A stretch of 64,000 nucleotides of DNA, taken from Periplaneta americana. Its lineage: Eukaryota; Arthropoda; Insecta; Blattodea; Blattidae. The position numbers were made by a program, and so were the translations under genes. The stretch covers positions 65,325,501 to 65,389,500 of the forward strand of contig NC_091124.1 in the NCBI RefSeq assembly GCF_040183065.1. Reading direction: 5' to 3'. The notes under the pieces are model-generated. The model had not been told where the DNA came from. It saw nothing but the letters and a program-made list of their open reading frames with translations, and made no database searches. Position 1 is the first letter of the stretch. Each line of letters begins with the position of its first letter. Of this stretch, positions 45,019-55,591 are shown one piece after another.

Positions 45019-45263
45019 GGAGGAGAAGTAGGTTATTTTACGACGCTCTATCAACATCTTAGGTTATTTTGCGTCTGAATGAGATGAAGATGATAATGAC
45101 GGTGAAATGAGTCCAGGATCCAGCACCGAAAATTACCCAGCATTTGCTCAAATTGGGTTGAGTGTAAACCCCGGAAAAAACCTCAACCAAGTAACTTTCC
45201 TCAATCGGGATTCGAACCGGTATCGCGGCCAGACGCGTTAACCGTTACTCCACAGGTATGGAC
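45019..45263 (-). mobile_element. SINE-A, complete, 11-bp duplication
   Basis: The duplication TTCGGTAGAGA lies at 45008-45018 and 45264-45274. The minus-strand head is TCCATACCTGTGGAGTAACG with A-box GGTTAACGCGTCTGG. B-box GGTTCGAATCCCG, the central domain TTTTTTCCGGGGTTTACACT and the common tail follow. Confidence 0.9.
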
Positions 45264-45411
45264 TTCGGTAGAGATATAGTCCAAGTCCACACAATTTAAC
45301 AGTTTTGGTACCAACTTCCTACCTCTGATTATGACTATACTGCATTCCATATGTCTGACAGAAGACGTTAATGTTGCCGGCAGAGGTAGGGAAGCGGATA
45401 ATTATTGCTTA

Positions 45412-47952
45412 ACAACCAACGGCAGTACTCTGCTAAACCCGAATTTATGTTCATTGAAATTTGCACCTTATTTACAAAATGTCTAGTGTGTGTCGTATAT
45501 AAACCCCCACATATATATGACGTAGATGATTTCGAAACCTTACTAAACGTAACGCCGCAATATGAGACCGTTATAATAATGGGTGACTTCAATTCAAACT
45601 TACTTGACTTACATTCTAGTACGACTAAAAGACTTCAATCATTCTTTCAGTGCCTTGATATGGTAATCTTACCCCTAGGTCCCACACAACACACGGAAGG
45701 TACAGACACATTACTGGACTTGATAATTACTAACAACGCCGACAAAATAGTGACGCATGGACAGTTGCCTGCACCAGGACTATCAGGGCATGATATCATT
45801 TATCTATCGTTTAATCTGCAGTGTCCTAAATCGACTCCTAGAGTAATTACTTACAGGGATATTAAAAGAATAGATGATATTGCAGTGAAAGAAGACGCTG
45901 CACAACTTCCATGCCACATGATCTCGACATTACGAACTGTAGACGAGAAAGTAGACGTATTCAATATGTTAATACTTCAACTTTATGACAAACACGCACC
46001 ATTAAAGACCAAACGTACCAGAAAGACCCCAGCCCCTTGGATGACGACTGAAATACGTAGCCTGATGTCCGAACGCGACTGAGCCTATAGGAAATACACC
46101 CGCAATAAAAGCGACGAATATTTTAACTTATATAAACACCTGAGAAACAGAACGACTCAACTAATAAGAAACGATAAACTCAAATACTCCTACAAACTTA
46201 TAGAGCCCAACACAACCCCTTCCGAGTTATGGAAAAATCTGAAGGTTATTGGACTTGGAAGGGCTAGTGAACAAGCAGACATATCCATCCCACTTGACCG
46301 ATTGAACGAACACTTTGTAAAGGACCCGACCTTAAACAACACAACGAAACAAGACACAGTTTTGCCTGACTCAGCTCCCCCAACTCGAGACAAATTCTAT
46401 TTTACTGGCGTCACTCCTATTGACGTAATGAAAGCCATCCGACGCATCAAGACGAAAGCTCAAGGGCCAGACAACATTAGCATATTACTCATACAGAAAA
46501 TACAAGACATAGTAATACCTACAATTGCACACATATTCAATAGTCCCTTAATCACTTCAACTTTCCCTAAAATATGGAAGCAAGCTTTCGTTCTTCCTCT
46601 TCCAAAAGTCAAAGTTCCCACCGACCCGAACGACTATAGACCAATCAGTATCCTGCCAGCCATATCAAAAACACTGGAAAGAATCGTACACAGACAAATT
46701 ACTAACTACATGAACGAACACAAACTATTCGACAAGTATCAGTCAGGTTTCAGAGCTGGACACAACACAAGCACTGCTCTACTTAAAGTGACAGAAGTCA
46801 TTCGTGAAGCAATCGACTCTAATAAAGTAACAATACTAACACTTCTTGACCTTAGCAAAGCTTTCAACTCTGTAAATTTTGACCTGCTCACCCATAAATT
46901 GAGAAATATGTATTTGTCAGAGACTGCTGTGAGTTGGTTCGAATCCTACTTACGGGAAAGACAACAATGTGTTGTATCCGGGAATCGAAGCTCTTCCTGG
47001 CTTAACATAACATCAGGTATACCACAGGGTTCAGTACTCGGACCATTGTTGTTCACAATATATGTCAATGATATTACATCTCATGTAAGGCATTGTAACT
47101 ATCACTTGTATGCTGACGACCTTCAATGCTACATCTCTTCCCGCTTAGATCGAATAAATGACGCTATAGATAAATTGAACGAAGACATTGACTCGATTGT
47201 GACATGGACAAAGAAATTCCATCTTAATATCAATCCTGGAAAGACACAAGCGATCATATTAGGACATAAACGGCAAACCGACGCTGTAAAGCACCTCGAC
47301 ATTTCCCCCGTTAAAGTACAGTGCATATCCCTTTCGGTTCTTCGGTAAAAAATCTTGGCATTCACATGGATAATAATCTCAACTGGGACATGCAAATCAC
47401 AGAAACCTGCAGAAAAGTATATTCTATTATCCATGTGCTAAAAAGGATAAATGTTCATCTTCCCTCTTGCTTAAAAAAGTCCCTTGTGCAGACCCTTGTA
47501 TTTCTCTATTTGGCTATGCTGACATTTTACTGACTGACCTCTCCAGCGACAACAAAACGAAACTTCAACGTGCTCATAATTTGTGTGTACGTTTTGTAAG
47601 CAATGTTCGTAAATATGATTACATTACCCCATCCCGGGAAGCAATAGGTTGGCTTAAACTAGATAAGAAAAGAAATTTACATTCACTTCTCCTTCTCTTC
47701 GAAATCGTGAACTCTTCTATTCCTTCGTACCTGTCGTCTCGCTTCACTTACCTTTCTTCCCACCACAATCTGAACACACGCTCTCGCCATGAAACAATAC
47801 TAACAATACCATCCCAGCGCACCTCCTCATACTCATCCTCTTTCACAATAGCCCTGCCAAGACTCTGGAATTCATTACCTGCTAGCATCAGGGACTGTCG
47901 AAATAAAATTCAATTCAAACGCAAACTTACTAGGCACTTGGTCAGTAATTGA
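45412..47952 (+). pseudogene. LINE ORF2 (endonuclease + RT), one stop and two frameshifts
   Basis: Endonuclease remnant: VCVVYKPP, then IIMGDFNSNLLD, then GHD near 45785. An in-frame TGA at 46080-46082 is followed in the same frame by AYRKYTRNKS. RT in the frame from 46302: NDYRPISILPA, QSGFRAGHNTSTALL, LLDLSKAFNSVN, GIPQGSVLGPLL and the catalytic YADD at 47109-47120. A frameshift near 47325-47340 leads to SSVKNLGIHMDNNLNW. A second near 47505-47525 leads to the C-terminal LWNSLPASIRDC and ends at TGA 47950-47952. It is inactive. The GDFN and YADD residues are intact. Confidence 0.88.
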
Positions 47953-48290
47953 GACTAGTTCAGACATGGTTTCTTGTAAATAGTTCTCTTAATCTATCAC
48001 AAAATATTTCAATATCCGGTAATTTCATCACTATAGAATTTTGTTATTGTAGGTTTAATTTGTAATTCAGTAAATACAAAAATATTCTTTGTTCTTAACT
48101 TCTATGATAAAATGTCTAGCTTTCATTAATCAGGTATTCTTGTCGTACTTTAATTTTTATTGTAATTGTAATTGTAAATTTAATATTAATTGTAATTTTA
48201 TTGTTCATGTTATAGTTGTAATGCCCTGGTAGAGGGGCAGAGAAGGCCTGATGGCCTTATCTCTACCAGGTTAAATAAATAAATACTAAT
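45412..48290 (+). mobile_element. 5'-truncated Jockey-group (CR1-like) LINE
   Basis: 2.9 kb with endonuclease, reverse transcriptase and C-terminal regions. A GC-richer hairpin near the end (AGGGGCAGAGAAGGCCTGAT, then GGCCTTATCTCTACCAGG) precedes a short (TAAA)n/ACTAAT tail. The 5' part, including any ORF1 and the start of the endonuclease, is missing, as in ordinary truncated copies. The terminal hairpin recurs at 34226-34310. Confidence 0.85.
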
Positions 48291-48596
48291 ACTACTAATA
48301 CTAATACTAATGGCAGAGATCACATCCCACGCTTATCTTGAATTTGATCGGCCTGAAGCGTCGTATCCCTGTCCAACTTCAAGACAAGATCGGGATATGA
48401 CCTCTGCCATTGATGTTAAGAAATTATCCGCCTCCCTACCTCTGCCGGCAATGTTTATATCTCCTGTCAGACATTATGGAACGCAGTGTAGAGTCCTGCA
48501 TTTGGTTTCCTAGATTCTCCAAGCAATCCGTAACAGTGGAGGTATGCACGGAGTATAGCGCGGCGCACAGAATTCAGGTCTGCTGTTCAGCGAACA

Positions 48597-48733
48597 TGCC
48601 AAAACAAAACAAGCCTACATGCTTGAATATTATTCCTCTAATAGAAGGATTTGAAAACGAGCATTTCATTAGGAAACAAGAAAACGTATTTTATCAGAAA
48701 GGAGATATTTTTCATTTAAAACACTTAAAATAA
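48597..48733 (+). pseudogene. Possible hAT N-terminal fragment
   Basis: A 45-codon frame starts MPKQNKPTCLNI at an ATG just outside the inverted-repeat element. The MPKQN start matches the fragment at 18265-18390. No zinc-finger residues follow before the stop. Low confidence. Confidence 0.22.
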
Positions 48734-49511
48734 TTACAGTCATTGATCGTAATGTGCAGAGGCTCGTGAAGCAAGTAGTCAGTGTAAATAATTTTGTTTT
48801 TACTATGATTTATTGTAATTTACAGCATTTATTTATAGGTGAGTACATACATAAGCTGTGTCCAGTTACAACTTTCACGTGTAAAACATGTAGATCCATT
48901 CATAATTAATTCCTATAGTCTTACTATATTGAGACGGTAATACATGGGGACGAAAGAAACTACAAACATTTCTAAATGAACAAGAGTTGAAACATCAGAG
49001 CCGAAATATATTTTATATATTTAAATATTAACTCTTTTTCAATTGTGAATATTGAAATATCAATCCTTTAAATAACATATTATGTGTTTATTTCTAAACG
49101 TATTTCATTGATAAAATATATGTATATACAGTATTTCTTTGAAAAAGTGTAATTTAAATAGTCTATTCAAAACTCTGTAAACAGGAGAAAAATAATGAGT
49201 ATTGATTTTTACATTTTGGATGAAAAATTATGAAATAGAAAGTATCTAGAATCAAGATGTGTTTTATTTATTGTGAGAATAATCTTTTATTTCCCATAAG
49301 TAGCTTTAAATAAATATTCAGTTTGTAATTAAATCCACGTGACAGTATATTTTGTACGTTAGTATTGTTCTCATTGTTCAGTGCCTATCAAGCAGACACA
49401 AGAACAAGCAGATGTAAAAACACGAAACGGAGAGGGGAGACGAGTCAGAAATCTCCTTTGCAAGCGAAGCTAGTGTGATCCATGTACACCTAACTTGTAC
49501 TCTAAGTAACC
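48734..49511. other. No recognisable feature
   Basis: AT-rich, with no open frame above 60 codons and no repeat edge recognised. Confidence 0.35.
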
Positions 49512-50620
49512 AAATGCAGTACTCTAATTATGACAACAAATGATTGAAATAATTTTAGTTTTGTCCTTCAAATGTTGATCCGAACAAATGTAACTTTTCA
49601 TCCTGCAAAGGAATTTTACAATGTTACATTCCTTCGGATCAAATTTCTGCACATTTAAAGGGCTAAACTAAAATTATTTCAATCATTTATCATTAGGGAC
49701 CGGATTTTTATGTAATTATATATTATATTCCTTTGAACTTAACCGTATATAAATAAGAAATCTTTGCGAATCTTTTAATTACCATCAAAATATTAAAATT
49801 TGATACTACATATTTTTACATATTTACCCCACATTACACAGTATGGCTTGGTACTATATAAATCTACATATTTGGGGGTTTTATTCTCTTTTACTTCTCT
49901 AAAAGGAAAAAAAAAAAAAACTTCTGCTGGGGAAGTTTATAATTTGAAATACACAGATTTAAAAAAGCCTTTTTACCTACCTAAGAAAGGATATATTTCG
50001 GGACGAAACATAACATTCTTAGTTCCAGGAAGTAATAGAGGTACTCACCCCATACCACCCACTAAAATATGAGTGAACAAAAGGCAACCTTTCTCATACA
50101 ACTACCTTGTATTGTAAAAATCACTCAGAAAGTAGCGTTGCCTTCATGCGGTGGAGTGGAACGACATGATTTGTCTCGAACTATAATTGTTCTGCACACG
50201 TCTTAACAAGCTGTTCCCATGCAATTTGCAACCTTACCCACCCTCTTCCTAATCCTGCCAGGGAAAACCCGTGTCAACTCTGGCATGAGCCGCAATAAAG
50301 TGGTCGACTTTTGAAAAGAAGGTGAAGTAAAGGAACAAACTGGAAAAACATTGAAAGATTAAAATAAATAGCTTTTCAGGTTATTTCTAGACCTCTTTAT
50401 TTTAAATTTAGTAGACCTATACGGAAATAGGATTTTCTGAGCAATGTGAAAGTATTGTTCTCGGCTGGAATAATCCTACCATGCTGAATGAGACAGGAAT
50501 GTCACTTTTCAAACAACAGTTTGTAAATGCCTGTAGTTTGAGGTTTTAGTAGGTACTTTATTTCTTACAGGGAGCAGCTAAAATGCATGTGTCCCACATC
50601 TCCTAATCCAGTAAAGCGAA

Positions 50621-50879
50621 GTCCACACCTGTGGAGTAACGGTTAGCGCGTCTGGCCGCGAAACCAGGTGGCCCGGGTTCGATTACCGGTCGAGGCAAGT
50701 TACCTGGTTGAGGTTTTTTCCGGGGTTTTCCCTCAACCCAATATGAGCAAATGCTGGGTAACTTTCGATGCTGGACCCCGGACTCATTTCACCTGCATTA
50801 TCACCTTCATCTCATTCAGGCGCTAAATAACCTAAGATGTTGATAAAGCGTCGTAAAATAACCTACTAAAATATAAAAA
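50621..50879 (+). mobile_element. SINE-A, complete, best-preserved copy
   Basis: The duplication AGTAAAGCGAA is at 50610-50620 and 50880-50890. The head is GTCCACACCTGTGGAGTAAC with A-box GGTTAGCGCGTCTGG. B-box GGTTCGATTACC is at about 50678. The central domain TTTTTTCCGGGGTTTTCCCTC, then GCTGGGTAACTTTCG follow. The tail is GATAAAGCGTCGTAAAATAAC. It is a polymerase III-type unit inserted in a hAT element. Confidence 0.92.
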
Positions 50880-51039
50880 AGTAAAGCGAAACAGTGCTTG
50901 CAGTACTGTTGTGTCATTCATTTCACTCAGTTCTCTAGTTTTAGTACTTACAATATAAAGTGCAAGTAAATTTATCTACTGCTTTTAACTAACTAAAATG
51001 GCCCCTGTATTTGAACCGTAACGACAAAAATAAAGTCAT

Positions 51040-51165
51040 GGATTGCGATGGACGAAGCTTTCACTACAGATGGAAAAATAGTAATGTATCAAGTGTGCGG
51101 TAAAGAAGCCGGGTGCTCTATGAAATCGCAACTGGAGAGTCTTACCTATCCTGTACCTGCCAGAT
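51040..51165 (+). pseudogene. hAT transposase BED-finger remnant (CGGBP1-like)
   Basis: A frame reads WIAMDEAFTTDGKIV then MYQVCGKEAGCSMKSQLES. This matches the zinc-finger entry of CGGBP1-like hAT proteins (F-x-TDGK-I-x-C-x-x-C...H). One finger Cys is replaced (MYQVC instead of the usual C-x-x-C), the His pair is absent and stops flank the block. It lies inside a hAT element with clean ends, which supports the identity. Confidence 0.6.
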
Positions 51166-51303
51166 ATTGATATTAAATATTTTCATGATTTTACATATTT
51201 TGGTACATATTCAGCTTATTTTTCTTACATAAATATGTACATATTTCACACCTTGATATTACATAAAAATCTGGTCCCTATTTATCATCATAATACACTG
51301 TTT

Positions 51304-52398
51304 TCTTAAATTGACTGAGCTTATTGAGAACGCAATCAATGGCTTTCCCAAAACACGCTATGAAATACAGTATTTCAAATAAAATCATTTTTCTCTCGAA
51401 AAGAAAGCAGAAACTAGCAAAATTCTATTAAACATCTTTGTCTGAAACATTTGAAAGAATAACCCCCTGAAATTAATCATATTATTCTGAATAGTTTATT
51501 TGAATTGGAGATAAAATTGCAGGACAGAATACTTAGTTTAATAAATGTGTTATTCAATTTTGCAACAGTTACAGTACACGTTAACCACTTTCATGGAAAG
51601 AATAATAAAATTCCCCTTACAGGCAACGCAACACATTTTCAATAACAGTGTGTATAAGTCTAGGATGACTTACTCTGAAAGGCTAGGTATAATGTTTACA
51701 ACACAACATGGTGGAGAATACGAAGCATGCATACGTGTGGGGCTCCGTTGGGGTTCACTTCAAATTTATATTTTATATGACCACAACTCTGTATGGTGAA
51801 CTTAGTCAACTTGACAATTATTATGTTTGAACATGTAAATCCTCCTATTTGAGTAGCCCACTATGGAAGCCATATAAAAGATTTATGGGAATACCACATT
51901 TGTTTGTACCACATGGTGTGCTCCAAACGTGTCTCTCTGGTATTCGAAAAATGCGTTCTGCCTTCAGGCCGTGTTGTATTATGTTCTGGCCGCAGTAATT
52001 TTCCTTTATTGCCCAGGAGGAAACCCGTGCTCCAGCTCAGATACGCGCGCACTGCACCACGGGAATGCAGGCGATTGTTTCTTAAATTAAATCGGAAAGG
52101 TAAGCAAATTATTTTTTATCCTTCAGCGTATAACGAACAAGCGGAACATAAAACTGTGACGAAATAGCTACAACGCTATTCACTATTAAGCGTCTCTTTC
52201 GAACTGCTAAGGTTATTTAGAAGAAAGAGTTGGTAATTATGGGGCGCTGATGAAAAGGAAGCGGGAAGGAAAACAGAAGAACTCGACAACATCGTCCGCT
52301 ACAAATCGCATGGAAATTTACTGGCGATTCATTTTCGATCTCTTTAGAAAAGCTCACACAATAACATCCATTTATCCGTGCCTATCTGTTCATTCCTT
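51304..52398. other. No gene; contains a diverged mariner-like UTR copy
   Basis: 51335-51495 is similar to the complement of 43830-43990 (AAACACGCTATG, TCTCGAAAAG, GAATAACCCCCTGAAATTAAT), probably part of a Tc1/mariner-like element. Short frames at 51545-51799 and 51904-52167 are unrecognised. Confidence 0.4.
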
Positions 52399-52401
52399 TT
52401 A

Positions 52402-54179
52402 TGGCCGGTTTCACCAACCTTCGTTATCATTATAACGTCTCGTTAAATAATTTAATGACACGTTAGTCAGTTTTTGTGTTTCACCAAGTATCATTATTGC
52501 TAACGCATCTTTAAATTCATCGTTAATTTATTAGGACCTATTCGTCGCGTTAAAACAATAACGATGCGTTAAGAAGTCAACAACATGGCGGACGCAATTA
52601 TTCGATGATTAAGTTCTTTATTTAGAACTTCAACATAACGACGAACTTATATGTTTTAATAACTCTCGGAATAATCATTTTGAAGATTTAAGTGACAAAG
52701 AATTCCACGAAAGCTACACATTAAGGAAATAAGTAGTAAGAATTATTCTAGAAGAAACTGAATACCGGTATATTGTATAGGTTAAAATACGACAGATAGA
52801 AATCACCCACTTAACGCCTCTTCAACAGATTGTTCTCGCTTTAAGATAACGTTGCGGGAAGTTTTGAAATAGTAATTGATGATTGAACAGGGTATCAAAA
52901 GCTGTATTGTCTAGATACGTGAATAAAGTATCAGACGTACTATCAACATTACAATAGTCATTATTTCTATAGGCCTAATAAGCTTATAGCTAGATTTTAT
53001 GTTGTCATAGACAACATAGATTGTGTACATGTTCCAATCGTATATCCTGGCAGTAATATAGCCAAAAGATTCTGCAATAGAAGATCCTATTTTTCCTTCA
53101 ATATTAAAACAATTTCATTGGCCTATGTAACGCTCCGCATAGAAAAATTGTGACTAAACTAGCGCTGAGGTAGTTTCCTTCGTACTCTGCTTATACAGCT
53201 TGCACATACGAATCTGTGACAGGTTACGTTTGATTAGTTTAGGTTTTTGTTATGCCTTGCATATACGATCAACTGCATTACCACAAAAAATCCCTTATAA
53301 ATTCAACGATTTTCACTTCTGAAATCAGCAGAACTACCTCAGCGCTAGCTTATTGAAATTGTAATAGGTTAGAATACGACAGATAGGAATCACCCACTTA
53401 ACGCCTCTCCAACAGATTCTTCTCGGTTTAAGATAATGTTACGGTCTACACGGATAGCACAACATTCCAAAGGAGGATGCCTTTTAAATGAAAAGGGTGC
53501 AAAGAGATTTTTTTTTAGGAGACAATGGATACCCCTTAAAATCCATTTTAATGACTCCTCTCCTGAATCCTGCCACACAAGCATGGCAAAATTGTTACAG
53601 GGTACTAATCAATTTGCATGAAATACAGTGGAAAAGTAGTATGCAATTTATGGAAGAGGCGATTTCCCGTCCTAAATTTAGGCCTAATATAACTGCTTAG
53701 AATGCTTTGTATATAATTAATTGTGGCATCAATTTTGAAGCTGTCGACCTTATAGTCCGCTAAATTTTCTCAGATTTCCTTTAGAAGTTACAATTTAACT
53801 GCTCTACATTCCTATTATTTACATTTGGAAGCAGCTGTCTTTCTTTTTTGATTGCAGTATGACAACATACTATATTTAGGAAGATGTTCTTAAAATTACT
53901 GCCTCTTACCCGTTTGCCTATGATTGTTTCCTCATGCCAAACAAAGTCAGCCATGATCATATATAACCAATGAAATTCGCGATTTCGAAGCCATGGTCGT
54001 ATGAAAAACAAAACATGCACGATATAAGTACAAAATTCCCTCGTTAGTAAACGCCTGTTAATTTTAAAGATACGAGGCTTGGTGAAACAGTCAACTTTTA
54101 ACGATCCCGTTAAAATTAATCGATCCATTTGTTGACAAGTCGTTTGTGCTGATTTAAAGAAGCTTGATGAAACCGGCCA
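52402..54179 (+). mobile_element. Decayed PIF/Harbinger transposon, TTA duplication
   Basis: 1.78 kb. The ends are TGGCCGGTTTCACCAACCTT and, reversed, TGGCCGGTTTCATCAAGCTT (two mismatches in 20), flanked by TTA at 52399-52401 and 54180-54182. Subterminal regions carry CGTTAAAT/TTAACG words. Near the left end CAACATGGCGGACGCAATTA may be the start of the first ORF. An internal direct repeat of about 85 bp occurs at about 52786-52870 and 53352-53445 (CACCCACTTAACGCCTC shared), suggesting a duplication or a partial rearrangement. Transposase coding is only a fragment. Confidence 0.8.
53488..53700 (+). pseudogene. HARBI1-type (DDE_Tnp_4) transposase fragment
   Basis: The 70-codon frame contains FFLGDNGYPLKSILMTPLLN followed by PATQAWQNCYRVLIN. 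This is the second catalytic Asp region of Harbinger transposases (usually LLGDSGYP-x-x-x-x-LMTP). The block with the first Asp and the final Glu region is missing. Expected length is about 350-400 aa, so most is gone. Its position inside an element with TTA duplication and GGCC ends makes the assignment firm. Confidence 0.78.
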
Positions 54180-54182
54180 TTA

Positions 54183-54420
54183 GTCTGTTAGTTAATGACG
54201 CTGTATCAACTACTAGGTTATTCATCGTCGATGAAGTTTATGAGAGGAAATAGTGTTCGACGAAATGACGCCGAGGTTTTATTTAGATATTCGCCTTACA
54301 GGTTGAAAACACATAAAAAAGACAGCCAGATAATCAGTCGAAGCGGGAAAGAAATCCACGCCCGTGCGCAGCTATGAATAGACAGGCAAACACTCTACCG
54401 CCTGAGCTACGACGGTGGCT
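54183..54420 (-). mobile_element. SINE-B copy, diverged
   Basis: Minus strand: head CCACCGTCGTAGCTCAGGCG at 54418 downward (A-box GTAGCTCAGGCGGTAGAGTG), a damaged B-box, then GACTGATTATCTGGCTG, and tail GTTGATACAGCGTCATT. It sits directly against the Harbinger element's right duplication. No clear duplication of its own was found. Confidence 0.75.
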
Positions 54421-54527
54421 CCCTGTGTTTTGTCTCCATAATCGTGATCATCATCTCGTCATGGACTTCATCAAATCATCGCTGTAGCTATCGTCGTCAA
54501 AGTCATGGTCATTATCATACAAACCAC

Positions 54528-54767
54528 CGGCGTAGCTCAGTGGGCCGAGGTGTTTGCCTGCCGACCCGAAGTTACGCTCGGGCGTGGGTTCGATTACCAC
54601 TTGGGCTGATTACCTGGTTGCGTTTTTTCAGAGGTTTTCCCTAACATTAAGGCGAATGTCAGGTAATCTATCGCGAATTCTCAGCTTCATCTCGCCAATT
54701 GCCATCGACGATAAATAACCTAGTAGTTGATACAGCGTCGTTAAATAACCGAGTAAAAAATATTATC
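54528..54767 (+). mobile_element. SINE-B, complete, inserted in the satellite
   Basis: The head is ACCGGCGTAGCTCAGTGGG with A-box TAGCTCAGTGGGCCGAGG. B-box GGTTCGATTACC is at about 54587. GCTGATTACCTGGTTG and the central domain TTTTTTCAGAGGTTTTCCCT follow, and the tail is TAGTTGATACAGCGTCGTT. ATTATCATACA flanks both sides (about 54512 and 54767), and it is array sequence, so the SINE landed in the satellite. Confidence 0.9.
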
Positions 54768-55357
54768 ATACACCAGGCAATGTCATCACCATTCGTCATA
54801 CCCATCACTTCAGCTATCGTCACTATTACAGCCATAGTCAAAATTATCGTATCATCATAACCATACTTATCGTCAGAGTCATACTCAGCATACTAGTCAA
54901 AGTCATCGTTATCACAGTCATCGTGAGAACCATGGTCATAATCACTGTTGTCATCATAGCGGTCGTCATTGTCAGACCCATCATCATAGTCATCGTTATC
55001 ATTATGGTTATTGTCATTTGTCAGAATCAATGTCGTAATCATCATTATCATCATAGCCATAGTCATTGTTGCAATCAAAGCCATCGTCATTGTCAAGGCG
55101 ACTGTTATAGTGATCATTATCAATATAGCCATCGCCGTCATAGTGATCGGTATCATCATAAATATTTTCATCGTCAGGCATCGTTATCATCATATCCACT
55201 GCATATTCGTCGTTATCATCATAGCAATCGTCATTGACATAGCTATTGTCATAGTCATCGCATCATCATAGCCATTTTCATCTGTCAGAACCAATGTCAT
55301 AGTCATCGTCAACGTCCAAATTACTGAATCACAGCCATAGTCATCGATATCATCATG

Positions 55358-55591
55358 TGGAGTAACGGTCAGCGCGTCTGCCGTCAAACTAGGTGGTCCG
55401 GGTTCGAATCCCGGTCGGAGCAAGTTACCTGGTTGAGTTTCCGGGGTTTTCCCTTAACCTAATACGAGCAAATGCTGGGTAGCTTTCGGTACTTGACCCC
55501 GGACTCATTTCACCCGCATTATTACCTTCATTTCATTCAGACTCCAAATAACATAGATGTTGATACAGCGTCGTAAAATAACCCAATAAAA
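55358..55591 (+). mobile_element. SINE-A, slightly 5'-shortened, inserted in the satellite
   Basis: Starts TGTGGAGTAACGGTCAGCG, with B-box GGTTCGAATCCCG at about 55401, a shortened central domain GTTTCCGGGGTTTTCCCTTA, and tail GATACAGCGTCGTAAAATAA. The flanks share ATATCATCAT, a satellite word, consistent with a target duplication inside the array. Confidence 0.9.

Larger units (their letters stand above)
45338..48488. mobile_element. Inverted-repeat element split by the Jockey/CR1-type LINE
   Basis: The left arm 45338-45411 and the right arm about 48415-48488 are inverted copies: CATATGTCTGACAGAAGAC, GCCGGCAGAGGTAGGGA and GCGGATAATT are shared. TA flanks are at 45336-45337 and 48489-48490. 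Just inside the right arm another inverted pair, AATGGCAGAGATCACATCCC and its complement (about 48308-48328 and 48394-48414), forms a hairpin. The LINE occupies everything between the left arm and about 48300, so the original element was only about 260 bp. Confidence 0.65.
49694..51280 (+). mobile_element. hAT element with 8-bp duplication, contains SINE-A
   Basis: The duplication TTTATCAT is perfect at 49686-49693 and 51281-51288. The ends are inverted: TAGGGACCGGATTTTTATGT and TAGGGACCAGATTTTTATGT (one mismatch), continuing AAT. Without the SINE it is about 1.33 kb, too short for an intact hAT transposase (about 600 codons). A recognisable BED-finger remnant lies at 51040-51165. Confidence 0.85.
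49515..51303. mobile_element. Palindromic MITE split near its right end by a hAT element
   Basis: The left arm CAGTACTCTAATTATGAC...AAATGATTGAAATAATTTTAG (49517-49559) pairs with CTAAAATTATTTCAATCATT (49668-49687), continued after the hAT insertion by TTTATCATCATAATACACTG (51281-51300). Inner arm words AAATGTTGATCCGAACAAAT and TTCGGATCAAATTT also pair. Restoring the insertion site gives a near-palindrome of about 190 bp. Confidence 0.65.

Noticed and set aside
45338-48488. A single 3.1-kb novel transposon with TIRs and reverse transcriptase
   Set aside because: The LINE has its own 3' tail and recurs without the arms (34226-34310), so it is an insertion into a small inverted-repeat element.
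50621-50700. tRNA genes at SINE heads
   Set aside because: Good A and B boxes, but followed by SINE bodies with target duplications, and the cloverleaf is incomplete. They are SINE promoters.
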